Source: Rhodococcus sp. ARC_M5 (GTDB taxonomy: Bacteria > Actinomycetota > Actinomycetes > Mycobacteriales > Mycobacteriaceae). From it: a DNA stretch of 64,000 nucleotides. Below the pieces are notes generated by a model. That model searched no databases. It had not been told where the DNA came from and saw nothing but the letters and a program-made list of their open reading frames with translations. Shown in pieces: positions 27,297 through 35,284 of the stretch (positions are counted from its first letter, which is position 1; the number at the start of each line of letters is the position of its first letter). The stretch covers positions 558,001-622,000 of the forward strand of contig NZ_JALGQE010000001.1 in NCBI RefSeq assembly GCF_022810405.1, given 5' to 3'. The position numbers and the translations under genes are program-made.

Positions 27297-27734
27297 GTGC
27301 CCACCAGCAGGAACACGACAGCCAGTTGCGAGGACGTGTGGAACGTTCTCGCGAACGGATGGACGTACGCCACCTGGGTGGTCGGCGCATCCCGTATTCG
27401 CGCGGTCGACGACACCTGGCCCGCCCCGGGCTCCGCGATCCACCATTCGGTGGGCGCATGGCCCGCGGTCCTGAGCGACGTCACGCGTTCGGTGGGACTT
27501 CACGTCAACCGAGAACTTCGACTGGAAGCGCGGGCGCTGCCGTTCGGCAAGGCCTCGATCACGGTGCGGCTGCACCCGATTGCCACCGGTTGCCGCATGA
27601 AGATCATCGAGCACGCGATCACCCCACCGTTCGACCTGGTGCCGAATCGAGTGCAATATCTGTTGGCACATCCGCGCAACGCCGAAGCGCTCCGTCGGCT
27701 CGCTCTGCTGGCAGAGCGGTCCACGACTCCATGA
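27297..27734 (+). CDS. SRPBCC (START-like) family protein
   Basis: A 145-residue lipid/hydrophobic-ligand-binding fold protein. The DVWNVLANGWTYATWVVGASRIRAVD start (13-38) is the polyketide cyclase/dehydrase-type SRPBCC pattern. The start is GTG with GGAGG eight bases upstream. It is first in a three-gene operon, coupled by ATGA to the permease gene. It probably binds a small hydrophobic molecule handled by the CrtI-like enzyme two genes down. Confidence 0.82.
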   Translation: MPTSRNTTASCEDVWNVLANGWTYATWVVGASRIRAVDDTWPAPGSAIHHSVGAWPAVLSDVTRSVGLHVNRELRLEARALPFGKASITVRLHPIATGCRMKIIEHAITPPFDLVPNRVQYLLAHPRNAEALRRLALLAERSTTP

Positions 27735-29050
27735 GCAAGACCCCACTGCGACAGGCAGTCTCGGGCAAAATGCTGTTCGTGTTCATACTCGGCGATGTGC
27801 TGGGTGCCGGAATCTACGCGCTGGTCGGCGAGATCGCAGGCGAGGTCGGCGGAGCGATCTGGCTACCGATGCTCGTGGCGCTGCTGATGGCCCTGCTCAC
27901 CGCGGCCTCGTACGCCGAGCTCGTCACCAAGTACCCGAGGGCAGGTGGCGCGGCCGTGTTCGCGCAACAGGCCTACGGGTGCCCGCTCGTGTCGTTTCTG
28001 GTGGGATTCTCGATGCTCGCGGCAGGCGTCACCAGCGCCGCAGGCTTGGCGCTCGCCTTCTCGGGCGACTACCTGGGCGTGTTCCTCGACGTGCCTTCTG
28101 TGCCGGCGGCGGTCGTCTTCCTGCTACTGGTCGGGCTGCTCAACGCCCGCGGGATCACCGAATCGTTGCGGGCGAATCTCGCCATGACGATCGTCGAGGT
28201 ATCGGGGCTGGTGCTCATCGTCGCCCTCGCCGGTCTCGTCCTGAGCCGGGGCGACGGCACGCCGTCCAGGGTCCTCGAATTCACCGACGAGACAACTCCG
28301 ACGCTCGCAGTGCTCGGTGCGGCTCTGCTCGCGTTCTATTCGTTCGTAGGATTCGAGACATCCGCGAACATCGCCGAGGAAGTCGAGGACGTACGCCGGG
28401 TCTATCCGCGTGCTCTGCTCGGTGCCGTCACCATCGCCGGGGTGGTGTACGTGCTCGTAGGTCTTGCCGTCTCGACGGTCGTGCCTGCCGACACCCTGGC
28501 GCAATCGACCGGCCCATTGCTCGAGGTCGTCGCCGCTGCCGATGCCGGCATTCCGCCGTGGGTCTTCAGCCTCGTCGCGCTGGTAGCGGTAGCCAACGGT
28601 GCACTGCTGACCATGATCATGGCGTCGCGACTGACCTTCGGCATGGCTCGTGACGGTCTGCTTCCGGGCGTATTGGCCAAGGTTCTGCCGGGCCGCAGGA
28701 CTCCGTGGGCAGCGATCGTCGCCACCACGGTCGTCGCGATGGTGTTGTGCAGCACCGGTTCCGTCGCCGCGCTGGCGGAGACGGTCGTGCTGCTTCTGCT
28801 GTTCGTCTTCGTCAGCACCAACATCGCGGTGCTCGTACTCCGTGGCGATCGGGCCGACTCCGACCATTTCCGTACGCCGACAGTGCTCCCCGTCCTGGCG
28901 CTGATCACGTGCGCTGTGTTGTTGACTCAACAGTCCGCGGCAACGTGGCTCCGTGCCGGACTGCTCCTCGCCGTAGGAGTTGCGTTGTACGTCGCCGGTA
29001 ACGTGCTGACCGGGAAGACCACCACCGACCAGAGGAGTGCCGTCCGATGA
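27731..29050 (+). CDS. APC-family amino acid/amine permease
   Basis: A 439-residue transporter with about 12 hydrophobic helices. The first helix GDVLGAGIYALVGEIAG carries the APC glycine motif. SFVGFETSANIAEEVEDVRRVYPRAL (about 205-230) is the conserved helix-6 loop of APC permeases. It likely imports an amino acid, amine or related compound by proton symport. It overlaps the genes on both sides by four bases. Confidence 0.9.
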   Translation: MSKTPLRQAVSGKMLFVFILGDVLGAGIYALVGEIAGEVGGAIWLPMLVALLMALLTAASYAELVTKYPRAGGAAVFAQQAYGCPLVSFLVGFSMLAAGVTSAAGLALAFSGDYLGVFLDVPSVPAAVVFLLLVGLLNARGITESLRANLAMTIVEVSGLVLIVALAGLVLSRGDGTPSRVLEFTDETTPTLAVLGAALLAFYSFVGFETSANIAEEVEDVRRVYPRALLGAVTIAGVVYVLVGLAVSTVVPADTLAQSTGPLLEVVAAADAGIPPWVFSLVALVAVANGALLTMIMASRLTFGMARDGLLPGVLAKVLPGRRTPWAAIVATTVVAMVLCSTGSVAALAETVVLLLLFVFVSTNIAVLVLRGDRADSDHFRTPTVLPVLALITCAVLLTQQSAATWLRAGLLLAVGVALYVAGNVLTGKTTTDQRSAVR

Positions 29051-30639
29051 CCACCACCGAGGTCGACGCGATCGTGATCGGCAGTGGCCACAACGGCTTG
29101 GTCGCGGCGGCCGCGATGGCAGACGCCGGCTGGGACGTCGTGGTCCTCGAGGCTGCCGAACATCCCGGCGGGGCTGTGCGCAGCGCGACGCTGGTTCCTG
29201 GATTCACCAGCGATCTCTTCAGCGCGTTCTACCCACTGGCTCTCGCCTCGCCTGCCATGACGGCACTCGAGTTGGAAAGCCACGGGCTGCAGTGGTCGCA
29301 CTCCCCCGCGGCGTACGGGCACGCGCTGTCTCCGCAGGACACCGACGCACCGGTCGTTCACCACGACGTGGAGACCACTGCGGCAATGCTTTCCGAACAC
29401 GACAAGCGCGACGGCCGCACCTGGCTGGAGCTCTTCGAGCAATGGCAACGCATTCGCGAGCCCTTCATGAATTCGCTGTTCGGCCCGTTTCCACCCGTCG
29501 TCCCCGCGGCTCGCCTCGCCCGCACCCTCGGGGTGCCCGAGACACTGCGTTTCGCTCGATTCGCGGCCCTCCCCGCCCGGGTGATGGCACACGAGCTCTT
29601 CCACAGCGAGGCTGCTCGCTGCCTCCTGCTGGGTAACGCGATGCACGGTGACGTCCCGACCGATGCCCCGGTGAGCGGCATGATGGGTTGGCTGCTCACG
29701 ATGCTGGCCCAGGATGTCGGGTATCCCGCCCCGGTCGGTGGATCGTCGGCATTGACGAGCGCGTTGATTCGCCGTGGTGCCGCGTCGGGTGCGGTGCTCG
29801 AGTGCGGTCAAGCGGTCGAGCTCATCGATGTACTAGGCGGCCGCGCTCGTGCCGTGCACACCGCGGCCGGAGATACGTTCCGGGCACGCAGAGCGATCGT
29901 CGCCGACGTATCCGCACCGGCGCTGTACGGATCGCTGCTTCCATTCGACGCCGTACCGCGCCGCGTGCACGACGACTTGCGCACCTTCGAGTGGGACACC
30001 CCGGTGGTGAAGGTGAACTACGCTCTCGATCGCCGAATAGCGTGGAATTCGCCGTCTTTGGCCGATGCCGGCACCGTCCATCTCGGTGCGGACGACAACG
30101 GTCTCGTGCACTGGGCGGCAGATCTCACCACCGGTGTACTCCCCGAGAGCCCGTTCATGCTGTTCGGCCAGATGACCACCGCCGATCGCAGCAGGTCGCC
30201 GGAGGGCACCGAAAGCGCCTGGGCCTACACGCATCTCCCGCGGGGCGTCGTCGACGATGCCTCGGCAGACACCGTGGCGGGCCGAGTGGACGACGTCCTC
30301 GATGCGCACGCACCGGGCTTTCTCGATTCGGTCGTGGGCCGGGTCGTGCAACGCCCGAGCGATCTGCACGGTGCGGATGCCAATCTGCACGGTGGTGCGG
30401 TGAACGGCGGGACCGCGCAATTGCAGCAGCAGTTGATATTTCGCCCAACGCCTGGCTTGGGCCGGTCGGAAACCCCGGTGGAAGGGCTGTTTCTGGGATC
30501 GGCATCGGCGCACCCGGGTGGCGGAGTGCACGGTGCAGCCGGCCTCAATGCTGCCCGGGCCGCGCTCGGCCAACGAGGTGCGCGCGGCTGGGTGAAGAAA
30601 AAGATCACCGGTTCCCTCATCGATGCGCTGACCCGGTAG
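29047..30639 (+). CDS. Phytoene-desaturase-like (CrtI family) FAD oxidoreductase
   Basis: A 530-residue flavoprotein. The N-terminal VIGSGHNGLVAAAAMADAGWDVVVLEA dinucleotide fold and the C-terminal GLFLGSASAHPGGGVHGAAG FAD motif are typical of CrtI/NAD(P)-dependent relatives. It may desaturate, isomerise or oxidise an isoprenoid or other lipid. No other carotenoid gene is nearby, so a carotenoid substrate is not supported. It is coupled to the permease by ATGA. Confidence 0.87.
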   Translation: MTTTEVDAIVIGSGHNGLVAAAAMADAGWDVVVLEAAEHPGGAVRSATLVPGFTSDLFSAFYPLALASPAMTALELESHGLQWSHSPAAYGHALSPQDTDAPVVHHDVETTAAMLSEHDKRDGRTWLELFEQWQRIREPFMNSLFGPFPPVVPAARLARTLGVPETLRFARFAALPARVMAHELFHSEAARCLLLGNAMHGDVPTDAPVSGMMGWLLTMLAQDVGYPAPVGGSSALTSALIRRGAASGAVLECGQAVELIDVLGGRARAVHTAAGDTFRARRAIVADVSAPALYGSLLPFDAVPRRVHDDLRTFEWDTPVVKVNYALDRRIAWNSPSLADAGTVHLGADDNGLVHWAADLTTGVLPESPFMLFGQMTTADRSRSPEGTESAWAYTHLPRGVVDDASADTVAGRVDDVLDAHAPGFLDSVVGRVVQRPSDLHGADANLHGGAVNGGTAQLQQQLIFRPTPGLGRSETPVEGLFLGSASAHPGGGVHGAAGLNAARAALGQRGARGWVKKKITGSLIDALTR

Positions 30640-30795
30640 CGCCGTTACCGAACCGTGACCTTGTGTTACCAGTTCGAGATTCAACCACGGAGCCTTCCGC
30701 AATGACGCACTGGCATCGTTCATTGCACAACAACTCAGCGTCTCGCAGCCGGCGGTCACCGACCGGAACGAGCGCTTCGGGGAAGAGGTAGACAA

Positions 30796-31152
30796 ATGTT
30801 GACGAGCACCGCAACCATGGAACGCTCCATTCGCGACGACGAGGGCGTGTTCCGACTCGAGACGACAACTCGACCGAACGGCCACAACACACTGCGTGCC
30901 TTCGGCGAATTGGACATGTCCACTCGCGCCGAATTCGTGCACAGTCTCGACCTTCTGGCCTCCGTATCGACTCGGGTCTCGGTCGATCTGTCGGAGGTGT
31001 CGTTCATCTACTCCGGCGTCGCCAATGCAATCATCGATGCCACCTACGTGCATCCGGACAAGATCCGAGTACTTGCCCCCGCACGATCAGTGCGCATGGT
31101 GTTGGACGTGCTGGGCGCGGGCGAGCTGTTCGTCGATTCCTCTCGGTCGTGA
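30796..31152 (+). CDS. STAS-domain anti-sigma factor antagonist
   Basis: A 118-residue STAS protein. LRAFGELDMSTRAEFV (33-48) and VSVDLSEVSFIYSGVANAI (61-79) form the core; S73 is the likely phosphorylation site. In partner switching the dephosphorylated form binds the RsbW-type kinase and frees a sigma factor. It begins a cluster with another STAS gene, an RsbW-like kinase gene and a PP2C phosphatase gene. Confidence 0.85.
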   Translation: MLTSTATMERSIRDDEGVFRLETTTRPNGHNTLRAFGELDMSTRAEFVHSLDLLASVSTRVSVDLSEVSFIYSGVANAIIDATYVHPDKIRVLAPARSVRMVLDVLGAGELFVDSSRS

Positions 31153-31183
31153 ATCCGACTCGATAACAGGTAACGTCGAACGC

Positions 31184-31573
31184 ATGTCAGAGGAGCCGAC
31201 CGGAGGACCGTTCGAGATCGTGTCGGCCGAGCACGAGGCCACCACCGTGCTGACCGTTCGAGGCGAACTCGATCTCGACACCATCCCGGAGCTGTCGGCC
31301 ACTGCCTTCCCTGCGGCCGACACGGCCAGGGGCGGACTCGTGGTCGATCTGACCGACGTGAGCTTTCTGTCGTCGAGCGCGATCACGGTGCTGGTGCGAG
31401 TATGCGACCGCATGCCGGACGCGTCGCGCATGGCGCTGGTGGCGGTCAACGGCGTCGTCACTCGACCCGTTCAGCTGAGTGGAATCGACCGGGTGATGGC
31501 CACGTTCACAACGGTGCCGGATGCGGTTGCTCACGTGCAGTCGGCGACCCTCGACGACGAGGCCGCTCGATGA
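31184..31573 (+). CDS. STAS-domain anti-sigma factor antagonist
   Basis: A 129-residue STAS protein. LTVRGELDLDTIPELSA (23-39) and LVVDLTDVSFLSSSAITVLVRV (52-73) match the anti-sigma antagonist family; one of S63-S65 is the phosphoacceptor. It lies 31 bases downstream of the first STAS gene and 28 bases upstream of the kinase gene. Two antagonists before one kinase suggests two inputs to one switch. Confidence 0.87.
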   Translation: MSEEPTGGPFEIVSAEHEATTVLTVRGELDLDTIPELSATAFPAADTARGGLVVDLTDVSFLSSSAITVLVRVCDRMPDASRMALVAVNGVVTRPVQLSGIDRVMATFTTVPDAVAHVQSATLDDEAAR

Positions 31574-31601
31574 ACGGCCGATACCCGTCCGGACTGTGCT
31601 C

Positions 31602-32051
31602 ATGAGCGGGGTCACTCCCACGCCGTCGACTCGGCGTTGGACGCACACCGCTCCTGCGGAGTCGACCGTAGCGACATTTGTTCGCCGACGGTTGCATAGC
31701 TGGGCTCTCGAACTGGGGGTGAGCGACTCCTTGGTCGACGACATCGTGCTCGGGGTCTACGAGGCACTCGCCAACGTCGTCGAGCACGCCTACCGCTCGG
31801 CACCGGAGCCCGGAACGATGACCATCACCGCCGCGTACGAACACGAGACACTGACCGTCACGGTCTCCGACACCGGAACATGGCGGCCACCGACACCGAC
31901 GACCAACCGCAGCCACGGTCTGCAACTCGCTGCTGCGGTGGCCGACGATCTCGTCGTCGACCACCGGCCGGGGTTCGGCACCATCGTGACTGCAACGTGG
32001 ATGAACCCGGTCTCCGCCGGCCGTTCGAGATCTGCCACCCGCTCGTCATGA
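31602..32051 (+). CDS. RsbW/SpoIIAB-like anti-sigma serine kinase
   Basis: A 149-residue GHKL ATPase. The N-box Glu/Asn/His is at E54, N58 and H62 in YEALANVVEHAY; the G1 box is D90-T-G92; the G2-like loop HGLQLAAAVADD follows. It would phosphorylate STAS antagonists and bind a sigma factor. The ATG at 31602 is chosen for the family-like length; an earlier in-frame start at 31521 would overlap the STAS gene. No sigma factor gene adjoins it. Confidence 0.85.
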   Translation: MSGVTPTPSTRRWTHTAPAESTVATFVRRRLHSWALELGVSDSLVDDIVLGVYEALANVVEHAYRSAPEPGTMTITAAYEHETLTVTVSDTGTWRPPTPTTNRSHGLQLAAAVADDLVVDHRPGFGTIVTATWMNPVSAGRSRSATRSS

Positions 32052-32066
32052 CCGAAGGGAGTGCCC

Positions 32067-33317
32067 ATGTCTGCCACCGCCGCTGAACTACTCGACACGG
32101 CACCGTGTGGCGTGTTCTCGGTCGACGTCGCCACCGCACGGATCCTGTACGCCAATGCGGCCGCCGCGCGGATCACTGCACGCAGTCGTGACGCTCTCGT
32201 AGGAACAGCGGTCACCGATTTGTTCACGATCGAGTTCGAGCCGGTACTGACGGCGCTGATGGACGTTGCGTCGGGCTCACCGGACGACTCTCCGATCGGG
32301 GCCTCCGCGAAGTTGACCATCTCCGCCGAACGCAACTCCGCAATTGCCGTGTCGATACTCGCCAACAGTTTCCGCACGTCCGCGGGGGCCATGACGGTGA
32401 CGATGACGCTGCACAACGAGACCGAGCGTCACGTGCGCGAAAAGGATCTGATCGACGCCCGCGACAATGCCGAGGCCGCGCAGGACACCGCCGAGGCCGC
32501 ACTGGACAGATCACAGGACGCACTCGGCGCCTCGGAACAAGCACGCAAGCAGGCAGAGGCGGAGAAAACGCAGGTGCAGATTCTTGCGTCGACCCTGCAA
32601 CGCACCCTGCTGCCCCCGATCCTGTCCGCTCCGACAGGCATGAACGTCGCGGCCCACTATCACCCCGCATCGATCGACGAGGTCGGTGGCGACTTCTACG
32701 ACGTGTTCCCACTCGACAAGGACACATGGGGATTCTTCCTCGGCGACGTCAGCGGCAAGGGCGCGGGAGCCGCCGCCGTCACCTCGCTGACCCGATACAC
32801 CCTGCGCGCAGCTGCAGTGTTCGACCGCAATCCGATCTCCGTGCTGGAAAACCTCAACACCGTTCTGCACCACGAGTTTCACGGCGACGACCCGCGATTC
32901 TGCACGGTGGTGTTCGGCACCATCTCGCCCGGACCCGACGGCGCAGAGGTTCACCTCGCCAGCGGCGGGCACCCGCCTGCGCTGCGCGTCACTCGCGACG
33001 CGGTCGTGGACTTCGTCGACACCACCGGTGGCCAGTTGGTCGGAGCATTGGCCGAACCGCATTTCGCGTCTGCATCGGTGACGCTGCGACCCGGTGACGT
33101 CATGGCCTTCTACACCGACGGGTTGACCGAGGCGATCGTCGGACCCGGGCGGACGCGCTTCGACGACGACGGTGGCCTCGAATCTTTCGCTGCCGGAAAG
33201 GGTCCGACGACGGCACCGAAGATCGTCGACGACCTCACGTCGCTCTTGGCCTCCTTCGGGGACGGCCTGCAGGACGACGTCGCACTGCTCGCCTTCGAGG
33301 TCCCTCTTCCTGACTGA
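32067..33317 (+). CDS. PAS-PP2C (RsbU/SpoIIE-type) phosphatase
   Basis: A 416-residue protein. A PAS domain (about 8-115) is followed by a coiled coil (about 125-175, with Ala/Glu/Lys heptads) and a SpoIIE/PP2C phosphatase domain (about 190-416). The phosphatase has metal-binding motifs GGDFYDVF and FLGDVSGKGAGAAAV and the later FYTDGLTEA. It should dephosphorylate the STAS antagonists and switch the sigma system on in response to the PAS signal. AGGGAG precedes the ATG at 32067. It completes the partner-switching cluster. Confidence 0.92.
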   Translation: MSATAAELLDTAPCGVFSVDVATARILYANAAAARITARSRDALVGTAVTDLFTIEFEPVLTALMDVASGSPDDSPIGASAKLTISAERNSAIAVSILANSFRTSAGAMTVTMTLHNETERHVREKDLIDARDNAEAAQDTAEAALDRSQDALGASEQARKQAEAEKTQVQILASTLQRTLLPPILSAPTGMNVAAHYHPASIDEVGGDFYDVFPLDKDTWGFFLGDVSGKGAGAAAVTSLTRYTLRAAAVFDRNPISVLENLNTVLHHEFHGDDPRFCTVVFGTISPGPDGAEVHLASGGHPPALRVTRDAVVDFVDTTGGQLVGALAEPHFASASVTLRPGDVMAFYTDGLTEAIVGPGRTRFDDDGGLESFAAGKGPTTAPKIVDDLTSLLASFGDGLQDDVALLAFEVPLPD

Positions 33318-33354
33318 AGCTCGGCCGAGGCGTGATTATCGCACCAGGCCTCGA

Positions 33355-34635
33355 TCACCGAGACAGCATTCCGGACAGGAACACCCTCAGAACAACGTCG
33401 GCGACCTCCTCTGGGGGCTCGGCAGACCGCGTCACAGATCTGATCACCACGTTGTTGGCGAGTATCGTGGCCAATTCGAGTGCAGACGCATCGGTGGCGA
33501 AATCACCTCGGCGCTGCCCGCTTTCGATGACCGGAATGAGCGCTGACGGCACCGGAAGATGTTCCCTGATGGTGGTGACGGTACCGGGCTCGTGAAACTG
33601 CTCGAAACTCAGCGCCAGCAACATTCCCGAGCTCATCGCCCGATTACTCGCCACGAACTCCGCCAGCCGGTTCACCGTACGGGTAAGGGCGACAACCGGT
33701 TCCACTTCGAGACGAGCATCTGCGCGACCCAGTCGGAGGACCCGCTCGAACTCGGGTGTCAGCGCGGCAACGATGATGTCGACTTTGCTGGGAAACAATC
33801 GTTTGAGATCGGTGACGCTCAGAGAGGAGGCCGACGCGATGTCGGCAAGAGTGACCGAGAAATAGCCGTGTTCCGAGAACAGCGCCTCGGTGGCCGCGAT
33901 GACATCGGATTCGATATCGACCCTGGAAAGATCGAGGGATTCGAGTGATGGCGGAGTATCGACCTGCTGCGCGGTGCCCTGCCATCGATCCGAGTGCACC
34001 GGGTCCACCGCCCAGTCCAGTAACGAGTCGACTACCTCGGACACCCGTGCCGCGGAGATCGTTCCCGGGCTGAGCGTCTCCCGGAAGGCAAGCCCGTCGA
34101 GCAGAGCGACGAAAACCGTGGACAGGTCGGCTACCGTCAAAGGCCTTTTCACCGAACCGCCGCGAGCACGAAGTCGGTTGCGGATTGTGCTCTCGGCGGC
34201 GCGATCCATGGCATCGAATTCCGGTGCCAGCGACGATCGGTCCCCGGCATGATCGGAGGCGATCATGCCGCCGATCATCCTTCTCCGCATCAAGCCCGAG
34301 ATCAGGTGCTCGAAATAGACCGCGAGTTCGACGGAAGGCTGCTCGCCGGATTCATCGGGCGGTGAGTACTGCAACGACACGTGTGTGAGTAGATCCTCCA
34401 CGAACGCTTCCTTGCCGCCGCGCTCCTCGGCGCGGGAGGAGCCGGGATACACGTTGTGGAAAGTCTGATGCGACAGTCCCGCCTCGTCCACGATCGCGGC
34501 AATGGACAACGATTTGGCCAGCACCGACATATCGAGGTCGGCCAGCAAACGCAGCCCCGCCCCGAGCAGTTGTTCACGTGGTGTGGATTTCGTGCTCAAC
34601 GACAGCCGCCTACGAATGTGTGACCTTGTGGACAT
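33355..34635 (-). CDS. Double TetR-family regulator (two HTH modules in one chain)
   Basis: A 426-residue polypeptide made of two complete TetR units, each with its own helix-turn-helix. The first is at about 20-65 (IAAIVDEAGLSHQTFHNVYP) and the second at about 240-285 (LADIASASSLSVTDLKRLFPSK). Each is followed by a helical ligand-binding half. Most TetR proteins are about 200 residues and act as dimers; this chain would be a covalent pseudo-dimer. A palindrome upstream (34667-34680) may be its operator. No ligand or target is known. Confidence 0.85.
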   Translation of the reverse strand: MSTRSHIRRRLSLSTKSTPREQLLGAGLRLLADLDMSVLAKSLSIAAIVDEAGLSHQTFHNVYPGSSRAEERGGKEAFVEDLLTHVSLQYSPPDESGEQPSVELAVYFEHLISGLMRRRMIGGMIASDHAGDRSSLAPEFDAMDRAAESTIRNRLRARGGSVKRPLTVADLSTVFVALLDGLAFRETLSPGTISAARVSEVVDSLLDWAVDPVHSDRWQGTAQQVDTPPSLESLDLSRVDIESDVIAATEALFSEHGYFSVTLADIASASSLSVTDLKRLFPSKVDIIVAALTPEFERVLRLGRADARLEVEPVVALTRTVNRLAEFVASNRAMSSGMLLALSFEQFHEPGTVTTIREHLPVPSALIPVIESGQRRGDFATDASALELATILANNVVIRSVTRSAEPPEEVADVVLRVFLSGMLSR

Positions 34636-34666
34636 CGAACCATAGCAACCGGATTTGCCCGGCCAT

Positions 34667-34680
34667 GAGTTTTACAACTC
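34667..34680. promoter_or_regulatory. GAGTT-ttac-AACTC palindrome upstream of the double-TetR gene
   Basis: A perfect 5-bp inverted repeat 31 bases upstream of the start codon, in an A/T-rich stretch (TATAAAAAA follows at 34681). It could be an autoregulatory TetR site and/or the promoter. Confidence 0.4.
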
Positions 34681-34805
34681 TATAAAAAATGCCCGATAAC
34701 CCGCTACAAAACCGTGCTCGAGCTCGAACTCGGTGGTGTTGTTTCATGTTTTCCGCCGTGGTCGGATGATCGAAACACCCAACACGGACAGCGGGGGCGA
34801 ATGTG

Positions 34806-35207
34806 ATGCGAACGATGGATTCGGGTGTTACCACCACACCGATCCAGCCCATACCCGTTCCGACGGCTCAGCCCTCGCAGCGCTTTGCACCACGCCGCAG
34901 CGCATCGACCATGAGGTCTCGGACCGTCTCGACCCCCAGCACCGACAGATCCCGGTCACATGGCAAGACGTCCGACTTCGCCGATCCTGGCCTCACCGCG
35001 CGCGAGATCGCAGTCCTGGGTGCGTGGTTGCGCTGCGACTCCAAGCAGGAAGTGTGTGCGGTTCTGCACATTGCGCTCGGCACAGTCAACACCCACCTGA
35101 CTCGAATTCGCGCGAAGTATTCCACTGTCGGGCGAGCGGCACCCACCAAAGCGTCTCTCGTGGCCCGCGCACTGCAGGACGGCTTGGTCACCCTCGACGA
35201 TCTCTGA
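34806..35207 (+). CDS. LuxR-type helix-turn-helix protein
   Basis: A 133-residue protein. Residues 1-58 are Ser/Thr/Arg/Pro-rich and likely disordered. Residues about 62-125 form a GerE/LuxR helix-turn-helix (LTAREIAVLGAWL, KQEVCAVLHIALGTVNTHLTRIRAKY). No receiver or ligand domain is attached, so activity must be controlled otherwise. The ATG at 34806 follows a GTG at 34803; either could be used. It precedes the secreted lipase-like gene. Confidence 0.75.
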   Translation: MRTMDSGVTTTPIQPIPVPTAQPSQRFAPRRSASTMRSRTVSTPSTDRSRSHGKTSDFADPGLTAREIAVLGAWLRCDSKQEVCAVLHIALGTVNTHLTRIRAKYSTVGRAAPTKASLVARALQDGLVTLDDL

Positions 35208-35284
35208 CCGATAGCCGTTCGCCGCGGCGCGGTCCGATGCTAGATTCCCAGACGCACGATGTATTCATGCCGATGGTGGGGGCC

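Noticed and set aside
29047-30639. A carotenoid biosynthesis gene
   Set aside because: The protein is CrtI-like, but there is no phytoene synthase or cyclase gene in the neighbourhood and it is coupled to an amino-acid-type permease.
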